A stretch of 10,158 bases of DNA from an uncultured Gammaproteobacteria bacterium (GCA_903921135.1 CAIXOY010000690.1:1-10158), one strand, 5' to 3'. Shown: positions 1-7,528, counted from the stretch's first letter. The notes: a model not told the origin generated them from the letters alone. Numbers and translations are program-made.

Positions 1-1171
1 GGGCACTTCCGCTTTCGAGGGTCGTATACGGCCCGGGTGTGTAGGCTTGTGAGCGCACGCCCCGAGCGTTCTGCTCGACAATGACTTTATCCTGCAGTGT
101 CGTGACGTCCCAAAGCCACACCATCCGATCGACGTCAACCTCTTCGTCAGTGGCCTTGCCGTTGACCAGCCAGCTGATCACGACATCAGTGGATTCGGGG
201 CCCGTCGGCAGAAACTGGAACAACGTGGCATAGTCATTCGCTGCCAACAGGTAGACGAATGGTTTCAGCACAAAGGCGGTGACACCGCCGTCGAAACGTT
301 TCTGGCCGCCGAGGAGCGGCGCGACCGGGCGTCCGTCTTGGGACTGGCTGAGGCGGCCATTTCCGATAGGGCTGCGGCCAGCCCAATATCTTGCATCCAC
401 CCCATCCCGGTCCGGGGCCCCGACCGGTGAATCGGAGTCGGCGTCCACCTTCAACCAGCGCGCTTCCTCCCGCGCCCAGGCAGCGGATTTCACCGGATCG
501 TCACGCCCGTACTGGTCGACGTGCTGCATCACGCGGCAGTATTCCGGATGCGATGCGGGACAGTGGTAGCACTCGGTGAAGTTCTCCATCACCAGCTTCC
601 AGTTTGCCCGGGTCGGGTATTGCCGTCGCGCGGCGATGCGTGCATCCGCCAACCCCAGATACTGCAAGCCAGGTTCGAAACACCGGCGCGCTTCCGCCAG
701 CGACGATGGATCCGCGCCGAGACTTGCGAGAATCACTCCGCCGATTTCGGCGACGGCGACCGGGTGCAGCGACAGCCGGGAGGGATCTACGCCGGTCGGT
801 AGCGCACGCGCGGTTTCGAGCGCGCCGTCAAGGCCATAGGCCCAGGCGTGATAGGGGCATACGATGCGCTGTGTGCGTCCGTCCGCTGTACAGAGGCGAG
901 AGCCTCGGTGGCGGCAGACGTTATAGAACCCGCGCAACTGCCCGCTCTTGTCCCGGAGGAGAAGCAGCGACTCCTGCAGCAGTTCTCGCACGATGTAGGA
1001 ACCGGACTGCGGGAGCTCGCTGGAATGACCGAGTACGTACCATTGCTTCGCGAGCCAGCCGCGGCATTCGATGGCGTACAGTTCCGGCGACAGGTAAAAC
1101 GGCCGCTCCAGCGACCAGCCAGGCGTGTGCCGGGCAATGAGTTCGCCGAGGTTGATCGCGTCGCCGCTCAT
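1..1171 (-). CDS. Rieske [2Fe-2S] aromatic-ring-hydroxylase-type oxygenase alpha subunit, quaternary-amine (CntA/GbcA-like) group, 3' end outside window
   Basis: Oxygenase component of a Rieske non-heme-iron system, cytoplasmic, expected to hydroxylate an N-methyl group so that it leaves as formaldehyde. The frame is open from the ATG at 1171 through the left edge, giving 390 visible residues; perhaps 20-50 C-terminal residues are missing. The Rieske ligands are C86-x-H88 and C105-x2-H108, in CRHRG and CPYHAW. The catalytic domain shows ENFTECYHC (196-204) followed by SHPEY: H203 and H208 are the iron histidines, and D361 (or D355) is the likely carboxylate ligand. The acid bridging to the Rieske cluster is Glu (E200), where most aromatic dioxygenases have Asp; Glu is known in carnitine oxygenase CntA. 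The near-C-terminal stretch EQNARGVRSQAYTPGPY (366-382) resembles glycine-betaine monooxygenase GbcA. The start overlaps the hydrolase stop as ATGA, with no good ribosome binding site, so translational coupling is likely. The reductase partner is not in the window. Family is secure; substrate (betaine, carnitine, stachydrine or other) is not. Confidence 0.93.
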   Translation of the reverse strand, partial: MSGDAINLGELIARHTPGWSLERPFYLSPELYAIECRGWLAKQWYVLGHSSELPQSGSYIVRELLQESLLLLRDKSGQLRGFYNVCRHRGSRLCTADGRTQRIVCPYHAWAYGLDGALETARALPTGVDPSRLSLHPVAVAEIGGVILASLGADPSSLAEARRCFEPGLQYLGLADARIAARRQYPTRANWKLVMENFTECYHCPASHPEYCRVMQHVDQYGRDDPVKSAAWAREEARWLKVDADSDSPVGAPDRDGVDARYWAGRSPIGNGRLSQSQDGRPVAPLLGGQKRFDGGVTAFVLKPFVYLLAANDYATLFQFLPTGPESTDVVISWLVNGKATDEEVDVDRMVWLWDVTTLQDKVIVEQNARGVRSQAYTPGPYTTLESGSA

Positions 1172-3165
1172 TGTTCGAGAACCGCAAACTCAACGTACGA
1201 AGGATGCGTCGCATCATGCAAAATCCGGGTGCGTGCAATGACCGGCACCGACTCGTCGAAGTTCCGACCGCCGGTGTTCAGATTGCGCTCGTAGTTCGGG
1301 AAATTGCTGCTGGTGATCTGCACGCGCAAGCTGTGACCCGCTCGCAGCTCCGTTGCCGTCACCAGCCCCGTGATGGTCGCAAGGTAGACCTTGCCCGGCT
1401 CCAGCAGCTTCGGGCGCTCGTACCCATTGAGATATCGCAGCCGCAGACCGGTCTCCGCGAGGTTGTAGGCCTTGCCGTCCGGATGCACATCAACCAGCCG
1501 CGCGATCAGGTCCGTGTCGCGGACGGAGGTCGATACCGATACCACGACCTTGACATCACCCACGAGTCGCACCGGTTTTGCAAACGGGGTTGAGGTGTAG
1601 GTCAGGACATCCTGGCGAACCTCGACTGGCGCCTGCTCGAATGCCACCGCCGCCGAGCAGCAATTGCCGCCGAGCGAGGGAACCGGATGCAGGGGGTCGT
1701 AGACGAACTCGTCAGCCGGTGCCTGCGCGGCCGCTGGCGATGATTGCAGCACGCCGTCGCCAAATCGGCTGTTGGCGCGCCCCGCGCTGGAGAAGTACAA
1801 CCGCTGCGTGCGTGTGCCCGTGACTGGCCAAGTGTCGCTGGAGAGCCACCGTCCGGAATTCAGCAGGTAATACTGGACTCGCGGCATCCCCTGGATCGCG
1901 TCGCGGTCATCCTTCAGCCAGCGGTCATACCAGCGGGTGAATTGATCGACGTAGTCGAATCGCGCGTCGCCGATCGAGGTTTCACCGACATTCATGTCGG
2001 CCGTCTCCTCTCCCTGGGAGCAGTGCGGACCTCCCGCCATGAGCAGGTATTGGTCGGGCGAGTTGCCGGCGAGGTAGCTGTACAACTTGGTTTCGGGGTA
2101 TGCCTCGAGATTGTCGTACCAGCTCGCGACATGCAGGCTCGGCACCCGGGTCGAATCGCCTTCGCGAATCATGTCGTAATCGCGCCAGCCGGGATCCGCG
2201 GGCGCCATCGTCAGCACCCGGTCCCACTCGGTAGTAGGAGAATCGACGGCACGCAGAATGTTCATCACCGGCAGGGTTCTGAGAAGTGCGGTCACTTCCG
2301 GGGATGTCTGCGAGGCGTCGGCGAACCCGCGCGCTGCGCCCGGACGCGGAATCGTTGGTTCCGGCGAGTACGCGCGGGCGACCCTGACACGTTCCTGCTC
2401 CGACAGACCGGGGGGCAGGATCGGATGCGCCTGATGGCCGTAGTACCGGTACCACCAACCGAACACGAGGTCCTTGATGCCACCGTGAAAGAAGATACCC
2501 TGATCGCGGTATCCGGGCACCGAACTCACACCGGTGGCACCGGACATCTCGATAACGGCTTTGTGAGCCGGGTGATTGATGGTCGACAAGCCCAACTGGC
2601 TCTCGGCGCTGGATGAACAGCCGAAAGTGCCGACCTTGCCGTTCGACCACGGCTGCGCGGCAATCCAGTCTAGAATCTGCACGCCATCGCGGTTCTGGCC
2701 ATGCAGGTACCGATACGACCCGCTCGACCACTGCGTGCCGCGGTCGCTGACCACGACGACGGCATAACCGGACCGCAGCAGCGTTGGCAGCATCTGGCGG
2801 GCGACGCCACCGCCTATCTCGTCCCCGTGCCGATACGGAGTGCGGATCAGAATGACGGGAAGCCGTGCGGCGGGCGGCGATCGCGGCCTCAGGATGGTCG
2901 CCGCGAGCTCGGCCCCATCCTGCATCGGAATGGCGACCAGCAAGTCCTGGATCACGTCCTCGGTTAGCCCGAGATCGGCCGCGGGGTCATAGGCTGGAGG
3001 CGGCAGGGACGCTCGCAGGGTCTCGGCGACGCTCCGCGCGGCTGGAACGGGGATAAGCGTATCGTCACCGGCGCCCGCCGCAACAGCGGCGCCCAGCAGC
3101 AATAGGGTGAGGAACAGGACCGGCCGGCAGGGTCTCGACTGCCTGTAATCGCTGCGATCGGGCAT
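1168..3165 (-). CDS. Exported CocE/NonD family (peptidase S15-like) alpha/beta serine hydrolase
   Basis: Serine hydrolase of 665 residues in the cocaine esterase / X-Pro dipeptidyl-peptidase group, which cleaves esters or amides. Residues 1-33 look like a Sec signal peptide: basic start, hydrophobic run VLFLTLLLLGAAVAAGA, then GDD. Export to the periplasm is therefore likely. The alpha/beta-hydrolase core starts near residue 70 (VAIPMQDGAELAATILRP, then PVILIRTPYRHG and SDRGTQWSSG). The nucleophile is S184 in GTFGCSSSAES, the acid is D351 in HVASWYDNL, and the base is H381 in GGPHCSQG. The 30-residue Asp-His spacing is close to that of cocaine esterase (D259/H287). The C-terminal third (about 455-665) fits the family's jelly-roll domain (PepX_C). 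The frame stays open to 3381, but I chose the ATG at 3165 because AGGAGA sits 5 nt upstream and the signal peptide follows directly. It precedes and overlaps the Rieske gene, suggesting it releases that enzyme's substrate. Substrate unknown. Confidence 0.9.
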   Translation of the reverse strand: MPDRSDYRQSRPCRPVLFLTLLLLGAAVAAGAGDDTLIPVPAARSVAETLRASLPPPAYDPAADLGLTEDVIQDLLVAIPMQDGAELAATILRPRSPPAARLPVILIRTPYRHGDEIGGGVARQMLPTLLRSGYAVVVVSDRGTQWSSGSYRYLHGQNRDGVQILDWIAAQPWSNGKVGTFGCSSSAESQLGLSTINHPAHKAVIEMSGATGVSSVPGYRDQGIFFHGGIKDLVFGWWYRYYGHQAHPILPPGLSEQERVRVARAYSPEPTIPRPGAARGFADASQTSPEVTALLRTLPVMNILRAVDSPTTEWDRVLTMAPADPGWRDYDMIREGDSTRVPSLHVASWYDNLEAYPETKLYSYLAGNSPDQYLLMAGGPHCSQGEETADMNVGETSIGDARFDYVDQFTRWYDRWLKDDRDAIQGMPRVQYYLLNSGRWLSSDTWPVTGTRTQRLYFSSAGRANSRFGDGVLQSSPAAAQAPADEFVYDPLHPVPSLGGNCCSAAVAFEQAPVEVRQDVLTYTSTPFAKPVRLVGDVKVVVSVSTSVRDTDLIARLVDVHPDGKAYNLAETGLRLRYLNGYERPKLLEPGKVYLATITGLVTATELRAGHSLRVQITSSNFPNYERNLNTGGRNFDESVPVIARTRILHDATHPSYVEFAVLEQ

Positions 3166-3170
3166 GGTGC

Positions 3171-3176
3171 TCTCCT
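3171..3176 (-). promoter_or_regulatory. Shine-Dalgarno site that fixes the hydrolase start
   Basis: On the minus strand AGGAGA lies 5 nt before the ATG at 3165. It is the clearest ribosome binding site in the window and supports this start over two upstream in-frame starts at 3381 and 3222. Confidence 0.8.
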
Positions 3177-3270
3177 GCCGCCAAGCGCGGGCGCTTGTAC
3201 CAGACTTATCCGAAGGGGCCATCTTCCGCGACGCATATGCGCCACTGAATCGAGATTCGCAGGCCGCCAG

Positions 3271-3294
3271 ACCCAAGGCAATTGCAATTTGGGT
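3271..3294. repeat. Inverted repeat, candidate operator, in the divergent promoter region
   Basis: Arms ACCCAA (3271-3276) and TTGGGT (3289-3294) are perfect complements around a 12-nt spacer. The spacer holds two overlapping palindromes, GCAATTGC (3278-3285) and ATTGCAAT (3281-3288). The site is about 106 bp from the hydrolase start and 136 bp from the MFS start. The AT-rich centre stands out from the GC-rich surroundings. It could be a regulator site or a hairpin; no function is shown. Confidence 0.4.
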
Positions 3295-3381
3295 CTTTCG
3301 TTGAGGGAATCGGTCGCAAGAGCGGGTTGGTGCCGGATCGAACCGAACGCCTCGCAGTTTGGCCCGTGCTCCGAGATTCAC

Positions 3382-3397
3382 GTAGAGCCTCGTCTAC
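3382..3397. repeat. Short inverted repeat upstream of the MFS gene
   Basis: GTAGA (3382-3386) and TCTAC (3393-3397) are perfect complements with a 6-nt spacer, ending 32 bp before the proposed MFS start. Five-base arms can arise by chance, so this is only a possible operator. Confidence 0.22.
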
Positions 3398-3429
3398 AGC
3401 AAGACGCGCGGATCAGGCATCATGCCGCG

Positions 3430-4746
3430 ATGCAGAATGGCAATAGTCCACCCCCCGGCAAGATCCCGCGCGCGGATTCCACTTCCGCCGCCAACTGGTA
3501 CGCACTTGGCTTCATCACGCTGGCCTACGCGCTGAACATCGCCGACCGTTACTCGATCTCGACGCTGGTGGAGCCGATCAAGTCCGAGATGGGCCTTTCC
3601 GATGCCGCAGTGGGGTTCCTTACCGGCGTGGCGTTGGCACTGTTCTACGTGACACTTGGCATTCCCCTCGCAAAGCTCGCCGATCGCTCGAATCGGCGCA
3701 ACCTCCTGGCCGCCGCGGTCGCTGCCTGGTCAGTCATGACCGCCGTGTGCGGGTTCACGCACACCTTTGTCCAACTGATGCTGGCGCGCTTCGGCGTGGG
3801 CGTCGGTGAGGCAGGCGGCACGCCAGCGTCCACCTCGCTGATCGCGGATCTGTTCCGACCTATGCAGCGACCGCTGGCGCTATCGATCTTCGCGCTGGGC
3901 GCGCCGCTTGGCGCCTGGCTTGGATCGGAGGTAGCCGGCGGCATTGCCGAGACGCACGGATGGCGCACGGCATTCATCGCGCTTGGCCTGCCGGGCGTGC
4001 TGCTGGCAATGATTGTCTTTGCAACCATCCGCGAACCGGTGCGAGGCGCCCTCGATGCAGCCACGCCCGGCAATGCCACCGGCAGGTCGCTGACCGAGAC
4101 CTTGGCCCACATCCGGCACTGCCGCTCGGTCTTTCACCTGATAGCCGGGACCACGGTGCTCACGTTCTGGAGTTGGGGGCTGATATGGTGGACACCCGCT
4201 TTCATCATGCGCTCCTATGGACTCACGGTCGGCGAAGCGGGCGCGCTGCTCGGCCCCATGCACCTCATCGGCGGCACCGGATCGCTCCTGGCGACGACGT
4301 TCCTGATGTCGCTGCGGGTGTTCAGTGATCCGCGTGCGGTAGTGCGGATGATTGCAGTGTGTTCGCTTGCCGCAACTCTGCCCTCGGTGCTGGTGTATGC
4401 CGGCAACCGCTCGCTACTGGAACCGATGCTTTGGGTCCTCGTGCCAGCCACGTACTTCTTCATCGGCCCGACACTGGGTTTATTGCAGAACCTCGTGCCC
4501 CCCGGCATGCGTGCGCAAGCTACTGCCGTACTGCTATTCACCGCCAATGTCGCCAATCTCGTGATAGCGCCACAACTGGTGGGTTTTGCGAGCGACTGGC
4601 TGACGGCATCGAGTGAACTTGGCCCCGAGGCCTTGCGCTGGGTGCTGGTGTTCACTGCGCCAACGGGACTCTGGGGCGCTTGGCACATGTGGCGCTGCGG
4701 CCGCACGGTGCGCGAGGACCAGCGCGCCGTGCTCGGCGTTGACTGA
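3430..4746 (+). CDS. MFS transporter, spinster-like family
   Basis: Major facilitator superfamily transporter of 438 residues, expected in the inner membrane with twelve helices. Helix 1 (about 23-38) is followed by NIADRYSIS (36-44), and the loop between helices 2 and 3 has the MFS signature GIPLAKLADRSNRRN (78-92). Helix 4 and its flank carry LARFGVGVGEAGGTPAS (118-134), typical of the bacterial spinster-like group. A polar loop near 203-228 divides the two six-helix halves. The frame is open from 3289, but family similarity begins only near ANWYALGF, so I chose the ATG at 3430; its ribosome binding site is weak. It is the only plus-strand gene, divergent from the hydrolase and convergent with the MttB-like gene. 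By context it should carry the N-methylated substrate or a hydrolysis product, in or out; spinster-family substrates are poorly known, so this is inference. Confidence 0.9.
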   Translation: MQNGNSPPPGKIPRADSTSAANWYALGFITLAYALNIADRYSISTLVEPIKSEMGLSDAAVGFLTGVALALFYVTLGIPLAKLADRSNRRNLLAAAVAAWSVMTAVCGFTHTFVQLMLARFGVGVGEAGGTPASTSLIADLFRPMQRPLALSIFALGAPLGAWLGSEVAGGIAETHGWRTAFIALGLPGVLLAMIVFATIREPVRGALDAATPGNATGRSLTETLAHIRHCRSVFHLIAGTTVLTFWSWGLIWWTPAFIMRSYGLTVGEAGALLGPMHLIGGTGSLLATTFLMSLRVFSDPRAVVRMIAVCSLAATLPSVLVYAGNRSLLEPMLWVLVPATYFFIGPTLGLLQNLVPPGMRAQATAVLLFTANVANLVIAPQLVGFASDWLTASSELGPEALRWVLVFTAPTGLWGAWHMWRCGRTVREDQRAVLGVD

Positions 4747-4752
4747 GATCCG

Positions 4753-6312
4753 TCACGGCGGGTAAGCACCGCCCTCTTCGCGTCTGCGCATGACGAACGC
4801 GGCAAGCTCTTCTGTAATCGACTGCTCCAGCGGCGGCGGCGTGAAACGGTTCAGGGTTTTACGCCAGATATCACTGGCACGCTCGCGCGCCGTGTGCGCG
4901 CCGGACTCCTGCCAGGCGCCAAAATTCTGCCCGTCCGAGACCAGCGGCGCGTAGAAGGCAGTACGGTAGCGCTCCATCGTGTGCCGAGTCGCGAAGAAAT
5001 GCCCGCCGGGGCTCACATCTGCAATCGCATCCAGCCCGATCTCATCAACCGACACCTCCACCGGCTGCAGGGTTTCGGCCATCATCTGCAACATCTCGAT
5101 ATCCAGAATGAACTTCTCGTACGACGCTGAGAGCCCGCCCTCAAGCCAGCCAGCCGCATGCATCAGCACATTGCAGCCTCCCATCACCGAGCCCCACATG
5201 GCCATGGCTGTCTCGTAGACAGCCTGCTCGTCGGGGGCATTCGAGGCGGTCGCGTTCGACGAGCGCCACGGCAAACCGATCCGACGCGCCAGCTGGCCTG
5301 CGCCGAGTGCGGCCTTTACATGCTCGGGAGTGCCAAACGCGGGGGATCCGGATTTCATGTCCACGTTCGATGTGAAGCTACCGTAGGCAACCGGCGCCCC
5401 GGGTCGCACGATCTGTGACAGCGTGATACCGGCCATCGCCTCGGCGTGTGCCAAGGTCAACGCGCCCGGCAACGTGACCGGTGCCATGGCACCCGCGAGT
5501 GTGAACGGGGTTATGACGCTCAGCTGGCCCGCCTCGGCGAACTCGATGATTCCCTCGGCCATCGGGATGTCGAGCTGGCGCGGCGAGTTGGTGTTTATCA
5601 CCGTGTAGGTGTACACCCCTTCCTTGAACTGCACAGCATCAACGCCGAGCGCAATGCGCAACATAGTGAAGCTGTCTGCGATCTGGCTGCGACCACGGCA
5701 GAAGATGAAAGGTACCTTGTCGCTCAAACTGAGTTGGGCCTGCATGGTCTCCAAGTGACGCAGGTTCAGCGGAATATCCTGCGCCTCGACCGAGGGCCCC
5801 AGAGCGTGGATCACATCGAAGGATTGTGCGAGGCTGACCAATTCTCGGAAATCACTCAGCGAACCGGGGCGCCTCCCGCGGACGCTGTCGGTCACATTCG
5901 GCGGTCCGGAAACGGGCATGAAGGCGAGACTTCGTCCGCCGATCGCTACACTGCGGTCAACGCCCCGTCCACGCATCTCGATAACGGGGGGTGCCGTTGA
6001 CAACGCCTGCTCGACCATCCCGCGGTCGAACTTGACCATCTCGGTCGCCTCATCCACGAACGCTCCCGCAGCAGCCAGCAGCCGACGGGCACCGGCGTGC
6101 AACACGCGTATCCCCAGGTTCTCAAGGACCGAGAGGGCTGCCACATGTAGCGCCTCGACGTGATCGTCAGAGAACACTCGCAGCGGCTTGAAAGGATTGC
6201 TGAGCCGGAGATAGCGCTTACTGCGAACAGGATCGGCAATGCCGCCCTTGTCGGCCGGGCCACGCCGCCGGCTGCGATGCCCAGTCCTGCCACTGTCATC
6301 AGTCAACGACAC
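4753..6312 (-). CDS. Trimethylamine methyltransferase (MttB) superfamily protein, non-pyrrolysine type
   Basis: A 519-residue protein of the MttB/MtgB superfamily, whose characterised members move a methyl group from an N-methylated amine to a corrinoid protein. Recognisable stretches are SNPFKPLRVFSDDHVEALH (38-56), the GSFTSNVDMKSGSPAFGTPE region (311-330), MHAAGWLEGGLSASYEKF (384-401) and DVSPGGHFFATRHT (432-445). These match the family found in aerobic Proteobacteria. The frame has no in-frame amber codon, so it is not the archaeal pyrrolysine enzyme; the closest characterised parallel is glycine betaine methyltransferase MtgB. No corrinoid protein or methylcorrinoid:folate transferase lies nearby. 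Residues 1-33 are basic and probably disordered. The start is uncertain: GTG at 6312 lies 1 nt after AGGGGG, whereas TTG at 6306 has 7-nt spacing and may be the real start. It ends 6 bp from the MFS stop. Substrate unknown. Confidence 0.9.
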   Translation of the reverse strand: MSLTDDSGRTGHRSRRRGPADKGGIADPVRSKRYLRLSNPFKPLRVFSDDHVEALHVAALSVLENLGIRVLHAGARRLLAAAGAFVDEATEMVKFDRGMVEQALSTAPPVIEMRGRGVDRSVAIGGRSLAFMPVSGPPNVTDSVRGRRPGSLSDFRELVSLAQSFDVIHALGPSVEAQDIPLNLRHLETMQAQLSLSDKVPFIFCRGRSQIADSFTMLRIALGVDAVQFKEGVYTYTVINTNSPRQLDIPMAEGIIEFAEAGQLSVITPFTLAGAMAPVTLPGALTLAHAEAMAGITLSQIVRPGAPVAYGSFTSNVDMKSGSPAFGTPEHVKAALGAGQLARRIGLPWRSSNATASNAPDEQAVYETAMAMWGSVMGGCNVLMHAAGWLEGGLSASYEKFILDIEMLQMMAETLQPVEVSVDEIGLDAIADVSPGGHFFATRHTMERYRTAFYAPLVSDGQNFGAWQESGAHTARERASDIWRKTLNRFTPPPLEQSITEELAAFVMRRREEGGAYPP

Positions 6313-6313
6313 A

Positions 6314-6319
6314 CCCCCT
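6314..6319 (-). promoter_or_regulatory. Purine-rich ribosome binding site before the MttB-like gene
   Basis: AGGGGG on the minus strand is 1 nt from the GTG at 6312 but 7 nt from the in-frame TTG at 6306. The normal spacing favours TTG as the initiation codon, which would shorten the protein by two residues. Confidence 0.4.
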
Positions 6320-6322
6320 GCG

Positions 6323-6336
6323 ATAGTCAGGACTAT
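6323..6336. repeat. Perfect inverted repeat just upstream of the MttB-like gene, candidate operator
   Basis: ATAGTC (6323-6328) and GACTAT (6331-6336) are perfect complements around AG. One further C-G pair closes across a G-T position (6321 with 6338). The repeat lies 10 bp upstream of the GTG start, in the 127-bp gap downstream of the AraC gene. A protein bound here, or a small hairpin in the 5' leader, could block expression of the methyltransferase gene. No copy was found in the other intergenic gaps. Confidence 0.4.
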
Positions 6337-6439
6337 TGAGACGAGCTCCCGGGGAAGCTAGCACGACATCCGGAAAGAGGGCGCGTTCAATGCGACCGAA
6401 AATCAAGGGATTCGAGCAATTGCCGACCGCAGGCAAACA

Positions 6440-7528
6440 TCAGGATCTCGTGTCGCCGCGCTCGCTGCGAAGCTCGCTGGGCTGGTAACCGAAGAATTCG
6501 CGAAACGCAGCAGTGAAACTCGTGCAGTGGCTGTAGCCGACGGCGAACGCCACCTCGCTAACGTACATGCCTTCGTTAAGGAGCAATTCGCGGGCGTGGC
6601 GCATGCGGCACTCCAACCCGAAGTCGAACACCGTGACACCGAAACGCCGTTTGAAATCCCGCTTGAGCTTGGTTTCGCTGAGGCCCACCGCGCGGGCCAC
6701 GTCACAGATACGCGGAATCGGCTGAAAATGAGTTGCCAGATAACGCCTCGCAGCATCCAGGCACAGCAGGTCTCGGTCGCTGGCCTCCGGTTTACGGGGT
6801 ATCTGGGCATTGCCGAAATCACTCAGGATTTCACACAACAACTCAAGCGCTCGGGCCTCGGCATAGAGCAGGCGTAACCCCTCTCGGTGGGGATTGTGCA
6901 GCAGGCAGCGGATGATATGCACAGCAGTCTGCGACAAGGATTGGACGCGGTGCCAGACCATGTTCCGGCGACGCGATGCGAGCGCATCGAGTGCATCGAT
7001 CAGCGGATGCAGGTTCATCGCGTCACGTTCGAGCAGGCCGCGCAGGAAATCCGGCCGGCAGTAGAGAGACACCGAGGTATCGCGCAGGCCGGGCTCCATG
7101 CGCTCGCTGGTGTCGACCCCGGTTGGCTGGGCCCAAATCAGCAATTGCTGACCGGTGACGACCAGTTCTTTTACTTCACCGGGGAGTTTGAGTACGAGCC
7201 GCCCGGAAAGTTTGAAGTAGAACTCGATCAGATTCTCACCGGGCAAAAACTCGAGGCGAGGCGCATCCCAGATGCAGTCAACCGCAACCACGAAAAGGTC
7301 GTTCGAGACCCGGTAGAACTCGATGCGGCCATGTCCCTCGTCAGGACACAGCGTCATGCAGGCAGCGCGGATGCCGTGTTTATCGTCCTCGGCGATCACG
7401 CTGGCTTTCGGAGTGCGTCCAAGGTTATCGAAAACCTGTGCCACGCATTGTCCCTGCCCGGCCAAGGCATCGCGAAAAATGCCAGAAGGAGTCTTGTCAC
7501 GCCCTGGCGTGCCCGCTTTTACAGCCAT
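6440..7528 (-). CDS. AraC-family transcriptional regulator
   Basis: A 362-residue regulator with the DNA-binding domain at the C-terminus. The AraC/XylS double helix-turn-helix spans about 251-357: helix-turn-helix one is ICDVARAVGLSETKLKRDF (274-292), and two is VSEVAFAVGYSHCTSFTAAF (323-342), followed by REFFGYQPSELR. The motifs resemble the PchR-like branch. The N-terminal half is not the DJ-1/PfpI-like domain of the known betaine and carnitine regulators GbdR and CdhR. Instead it has a beta-rich, cupin-like stretch (IEFYFKLSGRLVLKLPGEV, about 101-119). It lies between the DMGDH-type and MttB-like genes on the same strand, so it is likely the local activator responding to a substrate or intermediate. 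Start is uncertain: TTG 7540, GTG 7537 and ATG 7528 are all in frame; I chose ATG, although a GAGG with 6-nt spacing suits the GTG. Ligand unknown. Confidence 0.92.
   Translation of the reverse strand: MAVKAGTPGRDKTPSGIFRDALAGQGQCVAQVFDNLGRTPKASVIAEDDKHGIRAACMTLCPDEGHGRIEFYRVSNDLFVVAVDCIWDAPRLEFLPGENLIEFYFKLSGRLVLKLPGEVKELVVTGQQLLIWAQPTGVDTSERMEPGLRDTSVSLYCRPDFLRGLLERDAMNLHPLIDALDALASRRRNMVWHRVQSLSQTAVHIIRCLLHNPHREGLRLLYAEARALELLCEILSDFGNAQIPRKPEASDRDLLCLDAARRYLATHFQPIPRICDVARAVGLSETKLKRDFKRRFGVTVFDFGLECRMRHARELLLNEGMYVSEVAFAVGYSHCTSFTAAFREFFGYQPSELRSERGDTRS

Larger units (their letters stand above)
3166..3429. promoter_or_regulatory. Divergent intergenic region between hydrolase and MFS transporter
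   Basis: This 264-bp gap separates two divergently transcribed genes, so promoters for both should lie here. I could not find a convincing -35/-10 pair on either strand. It contains two short inverted repeats, one at 3271-3294 and one at 3382-3397. The gap is also open in frame with both flanking genes, but the upstream extensions show no family-like sequence. Confidence 0.6.

Noticed and set aside
1744..2616. Long plus-strand open frame of 290 codons inside the hydrolase gene
   Set aside because: It is antisense to a well-supported CDS, has no recognisable domain, and is the kind of frame that high-GC coding DNA produces by chance.
3166..3381. N-terminal extension of the hydrolase to a start at 3381
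   Set aside because: The extension would bury the signal peptide 72 residues into the protein and ignore the strong AGGAGA site in front of the ATG at 3165.
4757..4773. Possible bidirectional terminator, GGCGG and CCGCC across a 7-nt loop
   Set aside because: The stem is only 5 bp, lies within the end of the MttB-like coding sequence, and has no T-tract on either side.
4215..4805. Minus-strand open frame of 196 codons opposite the MFS gene
   Set aside because: It runs antisense through the transporter and into the MttB-like gene in another frame, with low-complexity Ser/Thr/Arg composition.
4753..6312. Pyrrolysine-containing MttB
   Set aside because: The frame contains no in-frame amber codon, so it belongs to the non-pyrrolysine branch.
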